A DNA stretch of 64,000 bases. Origin: Pseudomonas sp. ANT_H4. Lineage in GTDB: Bacteria; Pseudomonadota; Gammaproteobacteria; Pseudomonadales; Pseudomonadaceae. Positions 1 to 9,491 of this stretch are shown here, in pieces (position 1 is the stretch's first letter; every line of letters begins with the position of its first letter). The notes beneath the pieces are model-generated. The model was not told where the DNA came from. It worked only from the letters and a program-made list of their open reading frames with translations, and did no database searches. The DNA lies in NCBI RefSeq assembly GCF_008369295.1, contig NZ_VOBG01000009.1:1-64000 (forward strand). Direction: 5' to 3'. The translations under genes and the position numbers were made by a program.

Positions 1-1
1 C

Positions 2-817
2 GACACGCCGATTGGCGTGCTCGCGCCGGGCAACGGCAAGACCAAAACGGCTCGCCTGTGGACATACGTGCGGGACGACCGACCTGCGGGTGACTCGACA
101 CCGGCGGCGGTCTGGTTTGCCTACTCGCCGGATCGCAAGGGGCAACATCCCCGCGCTCATCTCAAGAGTTTCAGCGGGATCTTGCAGGCTGACGGCTACG
201 CCGGTTTTGCTCAGCTTTATGCTAAAGGCACCATTCAGGAAGCCGCCTGCTGGGCTCACGCCCGCCGCAAGTTTTACGATGTCTACAAAGATCAGGCTTC
301 ACCACTTGCCAGCGAGGCGCTGCAACGGATTGCGGCCCTGTATGCCATCGAGAGCGAGATCCGAGGACAGCCGCCAGATCAGAGAAAAGCGGTTCGACAA
401 AGCCGGGCCAGTCCGCTGCTGGAACAACTACACGCATGGCTTAACCAGACGCTGACTCAACTGTCGAAAAAATCGGCATTGGGCGGTGCGATCCTCTATG
501 CCCTCAACCGGTGGCAGGCGCTGACGCGTTACTGCAATGACGGCCGAATCGAAATCGACAACAATGCCGCCGAACGCGCGTTACGCGCCGTCGCATTGGG
601 TCGAAAAAATTACCTGTTTGCCGGTTCCGATGCAGGCGGAGAACGAGCGGCTGCGATTTACAGCCTGGTGGGCACTGCCAAGTTAAACGGGTTAAATCCA
701 CAGGCCTATCTGACCTACGTGCTTGAGCGCATTGCCGAACACTCGATCAATCGGGTGAGCGAGTTGCTGCCCTGGAACATTTCTTTGAACCACACTGAAC
801 ACTGCGAGGCCGCCTGA
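2..817 (+). CDS. tnpC: IS66 transposase TnpC, C-terminal part
   Basis: The reading frame is open to the window edge and begins mid-protein with DTPIGVLAPG, which matches the region just after the first catalytic aspartate of IS66 transposases. The motifs ACWAHARRKF and, near the end, DNNAAERALR and GRKNYLFAGS are the standard IS66 DDE-domain and C-terminal signatures. The C-terminus looks complete. The start codon is outside the window, so the first possible internal GTG at 17 is not a real start. It is followed after 3 nt by the passenger gene, suggesting co-transcription. Confidence 0.93.
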   Translation, partial: DTPIGVLAPGNGKTKTARLWTYVRDDRPAGDSTPAAVWFAYSPDRKGQHPRAHLKSFSGILQADGYAGFAQLYAKGTIQEAACWAHARRKFYDVYKDQASPLASEALQRIAALYAIESEIRGQPPDQRKAVRQSRASPLLEQLHAWLNQTLTQLSKKSALGGAILYALNRWQALTRYCNDGRIEIDNNAAERALRAVALGRKNYLFAGSDAGGERAAAIYSLVGTAKLNGLNPQAYLTYVLERIAEHSINRVSELLPWNISLNHTEHCEAA

Positions 818-820
818 TCC

Positions 821-1399
821 ATGGTTAAAACTGTCCGTTTACCCAAACCCGCCTCCGACTTGTTGCTGCTGCACATTGAGCTGAAGTGGATCACTCCGAC
901 GATCTGGCGTCGGTTCGCGGTGCCTGAAAATATTACCTTGGGCAAACTGCACCATGTCATCCAGGTCGTGATGGGCTGGAGTGATAGCCATCTGCATGAG
1001 TTTGAAATTGCCGGTGAGAATTACGGTATTCCCGATCCTGATGGCTGGGGGCCGACGGTGAACCCGGAAGCCCGTAAAACGCTGATCAAGGCGCTGAACG
1101 GAAAGCGGACATTTAATTATCTTTACGACTTTGGTGACAGTTGGCATCACCGTATCAAGGTCGAAAAAATGCTACCTGCTATTGCCTGTCCTCAGGTTCC
1201 GTATTGCATCGACGGCGCCAATGCTTGCCCACCGGAAGACGTAGGTGGCGGGCCTGGCTATGAGGAGTTTCTAGAAGCGATGGCCAACCCCGATCATCCA
1301 GAGCATGACGCGATGGTTGAATGGTATGGAGATGTTTTTGATCCAGCGGCATTTGAGTGCGAGCGCGTGAACCAGTGGTTTAAACGGATTAAGATTTGA
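821..1399 (+). CDS. plasmid pRiA4b ORF-3 family protein (IS66 passenger)
   Basis: This 192-residue protein matches the pRiA4b ORF-3 family: IWRRFAVPENITLGKLHHVI at the N-terminus, then MGWSDSHLHEFEI, YLYDFGDSWHHRI near the middle, and PPEDVGGGPGYEEF near the C-terminus. The family is common on plasmids and beside transposases; its biochemical role is not established. The ATG at 821 follows the tnpC stop by 3 nt and the gene lies inside the right inverted repeat, so it travels as a passenger of the IS66 element. No catalytic residues can be named. Confidence 0.9.
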   Translation: MVKTVRLPKPASDLLLLHIELKWITPTIWRRFAVPENITLGKLHHVIQVVMGWSDSHLHEFEIAGENYGIPDPDGWGPTVNPEARKTLIKALNGKRTFNYLYDFGDSWHHRIKVEKMLPAIACPQVPYCIDGANACPPEDVGGGPGYEEFLEAMANPDHPEHDAMVEWYGDVFDPAAFECERVNQWFKRIKI

Positions 1400-1468
1400 G
1401 TTGCAAGACGGTGTAGCTCGGACGCTTACGCTTGGCAGAGTTTCTTTATGAAATATTTTTATCATTAT

Positions 1469-1510
1469 AAAAAAGCCACCGGCACGTAGAGATTCCCTCT
1501 AGGTGCCGGC
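1469..1510 (-). terminator. terminator of the DUF2790 gene
   Basis: CCGGCAC (1479) pairs with GTGCCGG (1503), with partial pairing inside, and reading leftward the stem is followed by GGCTTTTTT. It lies about 120 nt beyond the stop codon of the leftward gene at 1633. Confidence 0.7.
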
Positions 1511-1632
1511 AGACATAATTCCATACAAAAGATAACTCCAGCGTGACCTGAAAATTACTTCTATGTCAGCGACCAGTAAGCATGCTTAAAAAGCCTAACT
1601 GAATAATCTGATGTAGACATGACCCTTAGTGG

Positions 1633-1965
1633 CTAGCTTCCATGCGGGCAGTTGGTACCCATAACCTTGTACTCCACGGTATTAAGCTTGCCCGCCGAGT
1701 CTTCATAGGTCATGCGCGAAGGTGCAACACTGCAGGTTTTGTTGGCTTGCGTGACACTGACCACCTTCTGAATATCGAGGTTCATACCATATTCATAATG
1801 AACAACCTCAGGGATGGCCTTACCATTTTTCAAGGCATATTGCTCCATCGCCTGTTGGTTTTCTTGCATCATCCGACCGTAAACGCGGTCACCGCCGCCT
1901 TCAGCCATGGCCAATGACGACAAGGTCAAGATAGAAACGGCAAAAAGTACTTTTAATGCTTTCAT
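1633..1965 (-). CDS. DUF2790 family secreted protein
   Basis: A 110-residue protein with a signal peptide (MKALKVLFAVSILTLSSLAMA, cleavage after about residue 21) and a mature part containing VVHYEYGMNLDIQKV and MTYEDSAGKLNTVEYKVMG, the recognisable DUF2790 core. The family consists of small periplasmic proteins, mainly in Pseudomonas, some induced by copper; its function is unresolved. Two cysteines (in NKTCSV and GTNCPH) could form a disulfide. The start has a good ribosome binding site (AGGAGAAAATC before ATG). It stands alone between the IS66 remnant and an unrelated membrane-protein gene. Confidence 0.88.
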   Translation of the reverse strand: MKALKVLFAVSILTLSSLAMAEGGGDRVYGRMMQENQQAMEQYALKNGKAIPEVVHYEYGMNLDIQKVVSVTQANKTCSVAPSRMTYEDSAGKLNTVEYKVMGTNCPHGS

Positions 1966-2284
1966 GATTTTCTCCTAGTGCTCACTTACTTCTAACTAGA
2001 GGGTAACCAATGATGCCTTTCAGAAAGCTGCCGCGAATATTACATATGTGTAAGGTGTCCCCTGTACTCGTGAGTTCGACTATTAGAAATTTAATTTTTT
2101 TTTGGGTACGCTGAATGCGTCATACGAGCATCAGAAATTAGCTCGAGTTCTACATGGAGTATCTACGAGCCTTTTATCGGAAAATACATATCCCCCATAT
2201 TCATGGAGAGCTGCTTGGCACACTCCAGTAGCATGAGTCGTTTGCGCACAGCTAGATGAGGCAGCGAACGTGTTACAAAAGCCT
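1966..2284. other. intergenic region, no convincing gene
   Basis: About 320 nt between two leftward genes. It should carry the promoter of the DUF2790 gene near 1970-2050, but I see no clear consensus hexamers. A leftward open frame at 2163-2357 overlaps the end of the next gene and has no ribosome binding site; I do not call it. Confidence 0.5.
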
Positions 2285-3208
2285 TTACGGGCTGAGAAAG
2301 TTCGGGGCTACGTTGAGCGCGGAAAACACGATCGACAGGATGGTCATTAATAGCCATACGAAACCATCCCAGTATTTTATCTCGGCCAGCAGCAAGGCCC
2401 CGACGATTGGCAGCAAGGACAGCCCCTTCAGCAAGCGAAAGGTCCTGGTTAGCGTTCGGCCCTGCTTGTCGACCTGGTCGATGGTGATCCTGAGCAAGCC
2501 CTGAAGTTTTGGGGGATAGGTTTTTATCTTGTCCTTAAAATCATCGAAGATGACATTGAAACTGTGTAGCAGGCGCTCTGTTTGCAGCATTTGATTGTGC
2601 AGGATCGCAAGCAGAACCACAGAGACCACTGCCAGCCCAAGGACAAGAATAAAACCTTCGAATTTTGAGGTGGTTTTCTCCAGCACGACCAGACCCGCTA
2701 ACGATATCGGCAGGGCAAGCATCTTGCCCGCAATATCGCCCAGTACCCCGCTAAGCTTAGTGCCATAGTCGATTTCAGCCTGGGCCACCTCGCGCCGGGC
2801 CCGCTCAAACGAGAAGCTATAGACGTAGGTTTGCAGATTCGCACGGTACGTGGCGAGGACCTCCCGCCACTCCCGCACGATCACCAAGAACAGATTCGGC
2901 TCGCTCTCAAACTTCTCGATGACGCTCGCCACCGCCATCCGAATCATCAATTTTCGTTCGGAGAGGTGCGCCTTGTTTTCGTTTTTTCGATTGAGTATTT
3001 CTTCCAACAAGCTCAGGTGGTTGAGCTCATAGTCAAGAACCTTGACGTCAACCTGGGTAGGCAACAGAAAAGTTCTCGGAGGCTTAGCCCCATCAGGAGG
3101 CAAGGCAAAAAACAGGTTATTGCTTCCTCCTTCGTCCGCCGGGATCGCCTCTCCTCGCCCTGAAAAAATAGTTATAGGAAAAAATCGCTCACCATCTGCC
3201 GATGGCAT
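2285..3208 (-). CDS. unrecognised membrane protein, four C-terminal helices
   Basis: A 307-residue protein I cannot assign to a family. Residues 1-155 are charged and probably helical; hydrophobic stretches follow at about 161-177, 184-203, 262-277 and 282-300, with a charged loop of about 55 residues between the second and third. This suggests an inner-membrane protein with a large cytoplasmic N-terminal domain. The start is uncertain: ATG at 3208 has only a distant purine-rich GGAGTAGG, and the frame stays open upstream. It lies next to a strong hairpin and a set of tandem repeats, so it may be cargo of a lost mobile element. Confidence 0.65.
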   Translation of the reverse strand: MPSADGERFFPITIFSGRGEAIPADEGGSNNLFFALPPDGAKPPRTFLLPTQVDVKVLDYELNHLSLLEEILNRKNENKAHLSERKLMIRMAVASVIEKFESEPNLFLVIVREWREVLATYRANLQTYVYSFSFERARREVAQAEIDYGTKLSGVLGDIAGKMLALPISLAGLVVLEKTTSKFEGFILVLGLAVVSVVLLAILHNQMLQTERLLHSFNVIFDDFKDKIKTYPPKLQGLLRITIDQVDKQGRTLTRTFRLLKGLSLLPIVGALLLAEIKYWDGFVWLLMTILSIVFSALNVAPNFLSP

Positions 3209-3280
3209 AACGCTTTTTAGCCTACTCCCGGAGCGAAACGAAGCGGAAATTCTAGACCGATGGCTCAGCCCGAAAATGAA

Positions 3281-3303
3281 AACCCCCGTAGATACGGGGG
3301 TTT
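3281..3303. terminator. hairpin with symmetric tails
   Basis: CCCCCGTA and TACGGGGG form a perfect 8-bp stem with a 2-nt loop, flanked by A and T runs on opposite sides. It could terminate transcription in both directions, between the leftward membrane-protein gene and the tandem repeats. Confidence 0.6.
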
Positions 3304-3310
3304 AGGCTTT

Positions 3311-3370
3311 GTGTCAATCTATGTTGTATCGTGTCAACCTTTATTGTTTTGTGTCAATCTTTATTGTCAG
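3311..3370 (+). repeat. three tandem 20-bp repeats
   Basis: Three consecutive 20-nt units start at 3311, 3331 and 3351, each beginning GTGTCAA(T/C)CT followed by an AT-rich TTATTGT-like half. The regular spacing and the TGTCAA core resemble transposase-binding repeats at the ends of Tn7/Tn5053-like transposons, or iteron-type protein sites. I see no matching inverted set elsewhere in the window. Confidence 0.6.
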
Positions 3371-3381
3371 AAACCAAAGTG

Positions 3382-3612
3382 ATGAAGATCTGTCGACAGC
3401 CCTTCACTCCTTGCAAGTTGTATATCGACGGCGCAGAGGATTTGAGCGTAGGTGACTTCATCATTACGTCTGGTGGGTCGTCCTATCTTGTTCAAGCAAC
3501 TCGGCCCAGCCCTAGCAAGCCAGAACGCCTATATCTGGACTGCCTGCGCTGGGTGCGCGAGCAGATACCCGCAGATGCCAAGTGCCACCAGCTCAACTGG
3601 TATCGCCGTTAG
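3382..3612 (+). CDS. hypothetical protein, 76 aa
   Basis: Unrecognised small soluble protein starting MKICRQPFTPCKLYIDG. The ATG at 3382 is preferred over a TTG at 3331, because the upstream part would be encoded by the tandem repeats. There is no strong ribosome binding site. The composition (balanced charged and aromatic residues, LDCLRWVREQ) looks protein-like. It belongs with the small unknown genes that follow. Confidence 0.5.
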   Translation: MKICRQPFTPCKLYIDGAEDLSVGDFIITSGGSSYLVQATRPSPSKPERLYLDCLRWVREQIPADAKCHQLNWYRR

Positions 3613-3741
3613 GTCTCCTGGTTTGGTAAGAGACTGCAAACACTAAGGAAATACAGCCATGCGAGTTCAGTTTAGCCTAGGAAAATACCGTGGCTCGCTG
3701 TCGTGATGGCAAGCTGCTTTTGAACATTAACCACAGAGGCC

Positions 3742-3936
3742 ATGGCCATGAGCGCAGCAGTAGAATTTGAAACACAGATAGACGGCGAACTGATCAAGGG
3801 TTGGGTGGTTAAGGACGGTAGTTCATACCGGGCGTATGGGGACTTTCGCGGCGAACGAATTGATGTCCGCAACACTACCCAATCAGGAGCTGAAAGCAAG
3901 TGGCGTGACAAGGCCAACCACAAGGCGAATGAGTAG
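3742..3936 (+). CDS. hypothetical protein, 64 aa
   Basis: Unrecognised. The protein starts MAMSAAVEFETQIDGELIKG, contains a repeated glycine/aromatic pattern (SSYRAYGDFRGERIDV) suggestive of a small beta-rich fold, and ends in a hydrophilic lysine-rich tail. AGAGG lies 9 nt before the ATG. A structured leader follows it and precedes the next gene. Confidence 0.6.
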   Translation: MAMSAAVEFETQIDGELIKGWVVKDGSSYRAYGDFRGERIDVRNTTQSGAESKWRDKANHKANE

Positions 3937-4076
3937 GAAAATTCCGCCCGGTACGCCGAAGCCGTCACACGCAGATTAAGAAGGACATGATGCAAGAACG
4001 CCCAAGCCCAGCCCATGCAGGGCCGAGGCCATAGAAGGACGCCAATTTAGCGTCCGCGAAACGAAGGAAAGACCGC
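3937..4076 (+). promoter_or_regulatory. structured leader, copy A
   Basis: After the stop codon come TAGGAAAATTCCGCC, then CCCAAGCCC, a GGGCCGAGGCC segment, and a hairpin GGACGC/GCGTCC (4038-4056), ending CGAAGGAA before the ATG at 4077. The same order recurs at 6011-6107 and 13025-13140 with different stem sequences, which suggests a conserved RNA structure. Confidence 0.5.
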
Positions 4077-4490
4077 ATGAACGCACAACAAAATGCTTAC
4101 GTCCTGCCATTTGGGTTGCATCAGGTTCTTGAGTTAGAGCGTATCTCTGTTAGCCCCACGGGAGAACAACGAGGTCAGGGCGCGGATTTCTATGCGTTCG
4201 TGTTCGATCTTGGCCAGGAGGACGCCGTGAACGCCTTTGGCGGCACTCCAACAGAGGCGGTGGCTAAAGTCCTCTCGTTGTTGGGCAAGTCCTATGTGCT
4301 TGCCGATGCGAATGAACTGAATTCGGACGCCGCTGTAGCCGCGATTCAGTTCGCCCTGGACAACGGCGAAGGCATGAGTTTTTTGCGACTCTGGAACCAG
4401 GGTGATTTTGATGTGATTCGTAGCGAATGGCCCGAGGCTCCCGAGGAGGTTTTCATCGGAGCTGACCCTTTGCACAAACCTTCGAAGTAA
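4077..4490 (+). CDS. hypothetical protein, 137 aa
   Basis: Unrecognised acidic soluble protein (MNAQQNAYVLPFGLHQVLEL). No transmembrane segment or metal-binding cluster is seen. The middle (DAVNAFGGTPTEAVAKVLSL) looks like a small alpha/beta domain. The start lies directly behind structured leader copy A. The next gene began 14 nt downstream and is now split by an IS3 element, so the two probably formed an operon. Confidence 0.65.
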   Translation: MNAQQNAYVLPFGLHQVLELERISVSPTGEQRGQGADFYAFVFDLGQEDAVNAFGGTPTEAVAKVLSLLGKSYVLADANELNSDAAVAAIQFALDNGEGMSFLRLWNQGDFDVIRSEWPEAPEEVFIGADPLHKPSK

Positions 4491-4566
4491 GCAGGAAAAG
4501 AGCAATGCAAATCAAAGTGAGAGAGGGAGACGTATTCCCGCTGAATCGGTCGCAACAGTGTAGTGG

Positions 4567-5729
<1,163 letters not shown>

Positions 5730-6010
5730 CTGACACCTCGATCTGGCGAGCATTCTCGCCTAAATGGGTGTCCGGTTTCATTAGACCACTACAACAGGTC
5801 TGGTGGGGAGATAGCCCGGAGGTAATGCAGGTTGCTCGTTTTGCGGGGCTGGAAATGACGGCCATCACCGACGATGCCGGGGCTTTCGAGTTGGATTACT
5901 TGGGCCACATCGGCAGCGGATTTGCCAGCATCGAGGACGCAAAAGCAGCCGCGCCGGAGTTCGCAAGGGCGGTGATGGGACGACTACGCAATCTCATTCA
6001 GGACGTCTAG

Positions 6011-6107
6011 GAAAAATCCGCCAAGGTACAACCCAGCCCCTTGATTGGGGCTAGGCCCGTAGGAAGGGGGCACTTTTGTCCCCCGGGATCGAGAAGGAAA
6101 CAAGAAC
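6011..6107 (+). promoter_or_regulatory. structured leader, copy B
   Basis: Starts AGGAAAAATCCGCC, then AGCCCCTTGATTGGGGCT (a hairpin), AGGCCCGTAGGAAG, and a second hairpin GGGGGCAC-TTT-TGTCCCCC (6066-6084), followed by GAGAAGGAAACAAGAAC and ATG at 6108. The order of elements matches copies A and C while the stems differ. Confidence 0.5.
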
Positions 6108-6343
6108 ATGGTTATCTCTCCTCTGGATCAGGCGATTAGCGCTCTGCATGTTGCTCCTGTCGAAACGGTGGGCATGAGTGCGAGTACCGTTATCGCACTG
6201 GTTTTGTTTGGACGGAACTCACGCATTACGGAACTGCGTTTGTCATAGCGCTGATCTTTGGTGCGCTGCTTTACCGCGCTACCCCCGCCATTATCAAGGT
6301 GGCAAAAGAAAGGGCAAAAGCCCGCCACCGTTACCCTCACTGA
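6108..6343 (+). pseudogene. small membrane protein gene with a frameshift
   Basis: The ATG at 6108 has a good AAGGAA site and encodes MVISPLDQAISALHVAPVET through a hydrophobic stretch. That frame then ends early at a TAG, while an overlapping frame continues the membrane protein (HYGTAFVIALIFGALLYRA) with a basic tail ending RHRYPH at 6341. A one-base shift around 6190-6200, in the run CTGGTTTTGTTTGG, would join the two into about 78 residues with two hydrophobic segments. It may be a true mutation or a sequence error. Confidence 0.55.
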
Positions 6344-6359
6344 GTCAGCTGAAAAGAGC

Positions 6360-6444
6360 ATGAGCAAGCTGCCGCCTATTCAAGAGGTATGCGCGTGTCC
6401 GCACTGCGGCAATGACGATGAGTTCTACGTCATGCAGACCTACA
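6360..6444 (+). pseudogene. small zinc-ribbon protein, truncated by IS66
   Basis: ATG at 6360 encodes MSKLPPIQEVCACPHCGNDD then EFYVMQTY, the first half of a small zinc-ribbon protein with one CxCPHC knuckle. The frame runs into the left end of IS66 at 6445, so the second cysteine pair is missing. The open frame continues to a stop at 6483 only through IS sequence. Similar small CPHCG proteins occur on Pseudomonas phages and plasmids. Confidence 0.65.
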
Positions 6445-6544
6445 GTAAGCGTCCGGCCAAGTCACCTTCCGAACTCCAGCATTAAGGGCGATGGTGTCCG
6501 CGTATATTTAAGCGGACGCGATCACTCTTATCGCCAGGATTTCC

Positions 6545-6865
6545 ATGCGCCAACGAAGCTCTTATCCGAAACCATTCAAAGCCCAAGTCGTTCAGGAATG
6601 CCTGCAACCTGGCGCAACCGTGTCCAGTGTCGCCATCAGTCACGGCATCAACGCCAACGTCATCCGCAAATGGATGCCGCTCTATCGAGACCAACTCGTC
6701 TCAAACTCGCTGCCAGCCTTTGTCCCGCTGAAGGCTGCTCCTAAACGGCCAGCGGAAACGTTGGTGATCATTGAGTTACCCATGGCCGGGCAAGTGATCA
6801 CGGTGAAGTGGCCAACCTCAGATCCTGAGGGCTGCGCGCATTTTATTCGGACTGTCGCTCAATGA
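6545..6865 (+). CDS. tnpA: IS66 accessory protein TnpA
   Basis: A 106-residue protein with an N-terminal helix-turn-helix (PKPFKAQVVQECLQPGATVS, then SHGINANVIRKWM) typical of IS66 TnpA (transposase_8-like). The C-terminus overlaps tnpB by four bases (ATGA), the usual translational coupling in this family. Confidence 0.92.
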   Translation: MRQRSSYPKPFKAQVVQECLQPGATVSSVAISHGINANVIRKWMPLYRDQLVSNSLPAFVPLKAAPKRPAETLVIIELPMAGQVITVKWPTSDPEGCAHFIRTVAQ

Positions 6866-7197
6866 TCCGCATTGATGCGATCTGGCTGGCCACCGAACCG
6901 ATGGATATGCGCGCCGGCACGGAGACAGCATTGGCCCGGGTGATCGCGGTGTTCGGTGCGGCGAAGCCGCATTGCGCTTACCTCTTCGCCAATCGCCGGG
7001 CCAACCGGATGAAGGTGCTGGTGCATGATGGCGTGGGTATCTGGCTTGCAACACGGCGACTGAATCAGGGCAAGTTCCACTGGCCGGGCGTTCGCCATGG
7101 AGCTGAGGTCGAACTCGACAGCGAACAGCTTCAGGCCTTGGTACTGGGCCTGCCCTGGCAGCGTGTCGGCGCAGGCGGTGCGATTACTGTGCTGTAA
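6862..7197 (+). CDS. tnpB: IS66 accessory protein TnpB
   Basis: A 111-residue IS66 Orf2-like protein: IWLATEPMDMRAGTE near the start, then YLFANRRANRMKVLVHDGVG and GIWLATRRLNQGKF. The family is required for transposition of IS66 elements, but its biochemical activity is unknown. The ATG overlaps the tnpA stop. Length is normal. Confidence 0.93.
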   Translation: MIRIDAIWLATEPMDMRAGTETALARVIAVFGAAKPHCAYLFANRRANRMKVLVHDGVGIWLATRRLNQGKFHWPGVRHGAEVELDSEQLQALVLGLPWQRVGAGGAITVL

Positions 7198-7260
7198 CCG
7201 CCGGCCATTTGGCCGGTCTACTTGTCGCCGTCCCGTGCCGGCTCTGGCACAATCAACGGC

Positions 7261-8553
7261 ATGACGTCTTCGCCCAACCTCGACCAGATGACCCCGAAAC
7301 AACTACGTGCTTTGGCGGCGCAAGCGTTGCAGTTGCAGTCCCAGATCGTGGTGATGAGCAAGAAGATTCAGAACGATGGAAGCATCATCGAGCAGCTCAC
7401 TTACGAAATCGCCCTTCTCAAACGCCACAAGTTCGCCAAGCGCAGCGAGCAAATCAGCCCGGCGCAAGGCAGCTTGCTAGATGACCTGCTCGACACAGAC
7501 CTTGAAGCAATTGAGGCCGAGCTAAAACAGCTCCTCCCAGCTGCGCCACCGGCCGAACCACGGCAATCTCCCAAGCGTGCACCATTGCCGCCGCAGTTTC
7601 CACGCACGGTGATTCGCCACGAACCCGAAAACACCCAGTGTGCCTGTGGCTGCAAACTTCAACGCATCGGTGAAGACGTCAGCGAGAGGCTGGATTACAC
7701 ACCGGGCGTGTTTACCGTCGAGCAACATGTGCGTGGCAAATGGGCCTGTCGTCAGTGCGAAACACTGATCCAGGCGCCGGTGCCGGCCCAGGTTATCGAC
7801 AAAGGTATCCCGACTGCAGGCTTGCTGGCCCACGTGATGGTGGCCAAATTTGCCGATCACTTGCCGCTGTACCGGCAGGAGAAAATCTTTGCCCGCGCCG
7901 GGTTGGCAATTGCTCGCTCGACCCTGGCCCAGTGGGTCGGACAAACCGGTGTGCGACTCCAGCCACTGGTCGATGCACTGCGTGAAGCGGTGCTAAACCA
8001 GGGCGTGATTCACGCCGATGAAACACCGGTACAAATGCTCGCGCCAGGCGAGAAGAAAACCCACCGGGCCTACGTCTGGGCCTACAGCACGACGCCGTTT
8101 TCGACGCTCAACGCAGTGGTTTACGACTTCAGTCCAAGCCGTGCCGGCGAACACGCACGCAACTTTTTGGGCGACTGGAACGGCAAGCTGGTCTGCGATG
8201 ACTTCGCTGGCTACAAAGCCGGTTTTGAGAAAGGCATCACTGAGATCGGTTGCATGGCTCATGCCCGCCGCAAGTTCTTCGACCTGCATGTCGCGAACAA
8301 AAGCCAGTTGGCCGAACAGGCGCTGCACTCGATTGGCGGTTTGTACGAGGTCGAACGCCAGGCTCGGGACATGAGCAATGAAGACCGTTGGCGAATACGT
8401 CAGGAAATGGCGGTACCGATCAGCAAAACACTGCATGACTGGATGTTGGCCCAGCGCGACCTGGTACCCAATGGATCAGCCACGGCCAAAGCCCTCGACT
8501 ACAGCCTGAAACGCTGGGTAGCGCTGACGCGCTACCTGGACGATGGGGCTGTG
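7261..8553 (+). pseudogene. tnpC: IS66 transposase TnpC, C-terminus lost
   Basis: Starts MTSSPNLDQMTPKQLRALAA, then a coiled coil, the RHKFAKRSEQ motif, a zinc-binding CACGCKL / CRQCE pair, and the DDE domain (VIHADETPVQMLAPG, CMAHARRKFFDL). The protein should continue past RYLDDGAVP with the DNN..E motif and GRKNWLFAGS region, but the sequence switches to an unrelated gene at about 8553 and stops at 8644-8646. The catalytic glutamate region is therefore missing. Confidence 0.88.
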
Positions 8554-8555
8554 CC

Positions 8556-9395
8556 CACCTTAATTCCTTTGGCGGCAGCATGCGAGCAGCACTTGTGCTC
8601 GGCCGTCGCATACGTGAGCTCGGGTTTTCGACTCAGGTTGGTGTGAAGGGGGAGGGGTCGATAAGGAATGAAGCGGGAATTTGTGAGAGCGCCTGCGTCA
8701 TGTTGTTTGCCGGCGGACGATTCAGGCTGATTCAGCCCGATTCAGTGGTAGGTGTTCACCAGTTCGCCACGGTTGACCAGGTTACCTCAGAACAAGCAAT
8801 GGCCGATGCGCAGATTTTTTCGGCGGCAACGGTCAATTTCCTCCGCGACATGGGTGTTAATACCCAGCTCTTCAGTTTGATGGCTGCAACTCCGGCCAAT
8901 GCAATGCAGGCGCTGTCGGTGCCCGACCAAATCAACCTCGGATTAGTGAATGCGGGAAAAGATGCTGCCGTCTGGGGTATCGAGAGTGCACAGGGCGGTC
9001 TTGTCTTGAAAGGTGTGCAAAGCACCATCAGCAGCACTATTGAAATTCAACTGGCATGTACCGCTCAGCAAGAGGTTTCCGCTGCTGTGATGGTCGACGT
9101 CGTTGGTAAAGGGGGCGTCCGAAGTGTGGATCTGCTGGTTGATGGTCGAACTACGGCGGTCGCGCTCAGGCAGCCGGCTAAATTGCTGGGCCGCACAGCA
9201 AAGTTACACTTCCTGCCCGGGCCATCCCAATTGGTGGAGATGCAGCGGGCCAGGTCAGTCGGTGTGAGTTTGAGTTACGACGGTCAACGCCAATCGATGT
9301 TTGCGATCGAGGTACCTGAGCAAGCAGGCGCCTTGATGGCTGGGTTCGTTCAACTTTGCCACGGCACTCCGAGGCACGGGGTCGTGCAGCGCTGA
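8556..9395 (+). pseudogene. ClpP-class periplasmic protease-like protein, 5' end lost
   Basis: The frame enters from the IS66 junction as LNSFGGSMRAALVLGRRIRE, followed by GICESACVMLFAGG and VVGVHQF. These match COG3904-type periplasmic proteins related to ClpP-class serine proteases, where SPGGS and the xSAC serine motif form the active site. About the first 50-100 residues, including any signal peptide, are absent. The ATG at 8580 is internal to the GGS loop and should not be taken as a start. The remaining 270 residues include an unrecognised C-terminal beta-rich part. Probably not expressed as a secreted protein. Confidence 0.7.
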
Positions 9396-9491
9396 AGGCA
9401 ATTACCGTTCCGTGTGGATCATTTCCAGAGGCCAGTAATTCTGATCCGGGGCGATCGCCTTAGGTACAACTCCTATCAAGGACATGACTAA

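Larger units (their letters stand above)
1..1429 (+). mobile_element. IS66-family element, 3' part (left end outside window)
   Basis: The segment holds the C-terminal part of an IS66 transposase and a passenger gene, and ends at the outward motif GGACGCTTAC (1420-1429). Its reverse complement, GTAAGCGTCC, matches the left end of the second IS66 copy at 6445, so this is read as the right terminal inverted repeat. The left end, tnpA and tnpB lie before the window. The 8-bp target duplication expected for IS66 cannot be checked because only one end is visible. Confidence 0.85.
6445..8553 (+). mobile_element. IS66-family element, right end deleted
   Basis: The left end is GTAAGCGTCCGG at 6445, matching the right-end repeat of the copy ending at 1429. 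It encodes TnpA, TnpB and most of TnpC in the usual order, then stops abruptly at about 8553, where the sequence becomes part of an unrelated gene. About 70 C-terminal TnpC codons and the right inverted repeat are missing, so the element cannot move by itself. Confidence 0.88.

Noticed and set aside
2163..2357. Leftward 64-codon ORF
   Set aside because: It overlaps the end of the membrane protein gene at 2285, has no ribosome binding site, and most of it lies in the shadow of another frame.
8580..9395. Complete 271-codon protein starting at ATG 8580
   Set aside because: The ATG lies inside a conserved active-site loop and upstream codons in the same frame belong to the same domain, so it is a truncated gene, not a full one.
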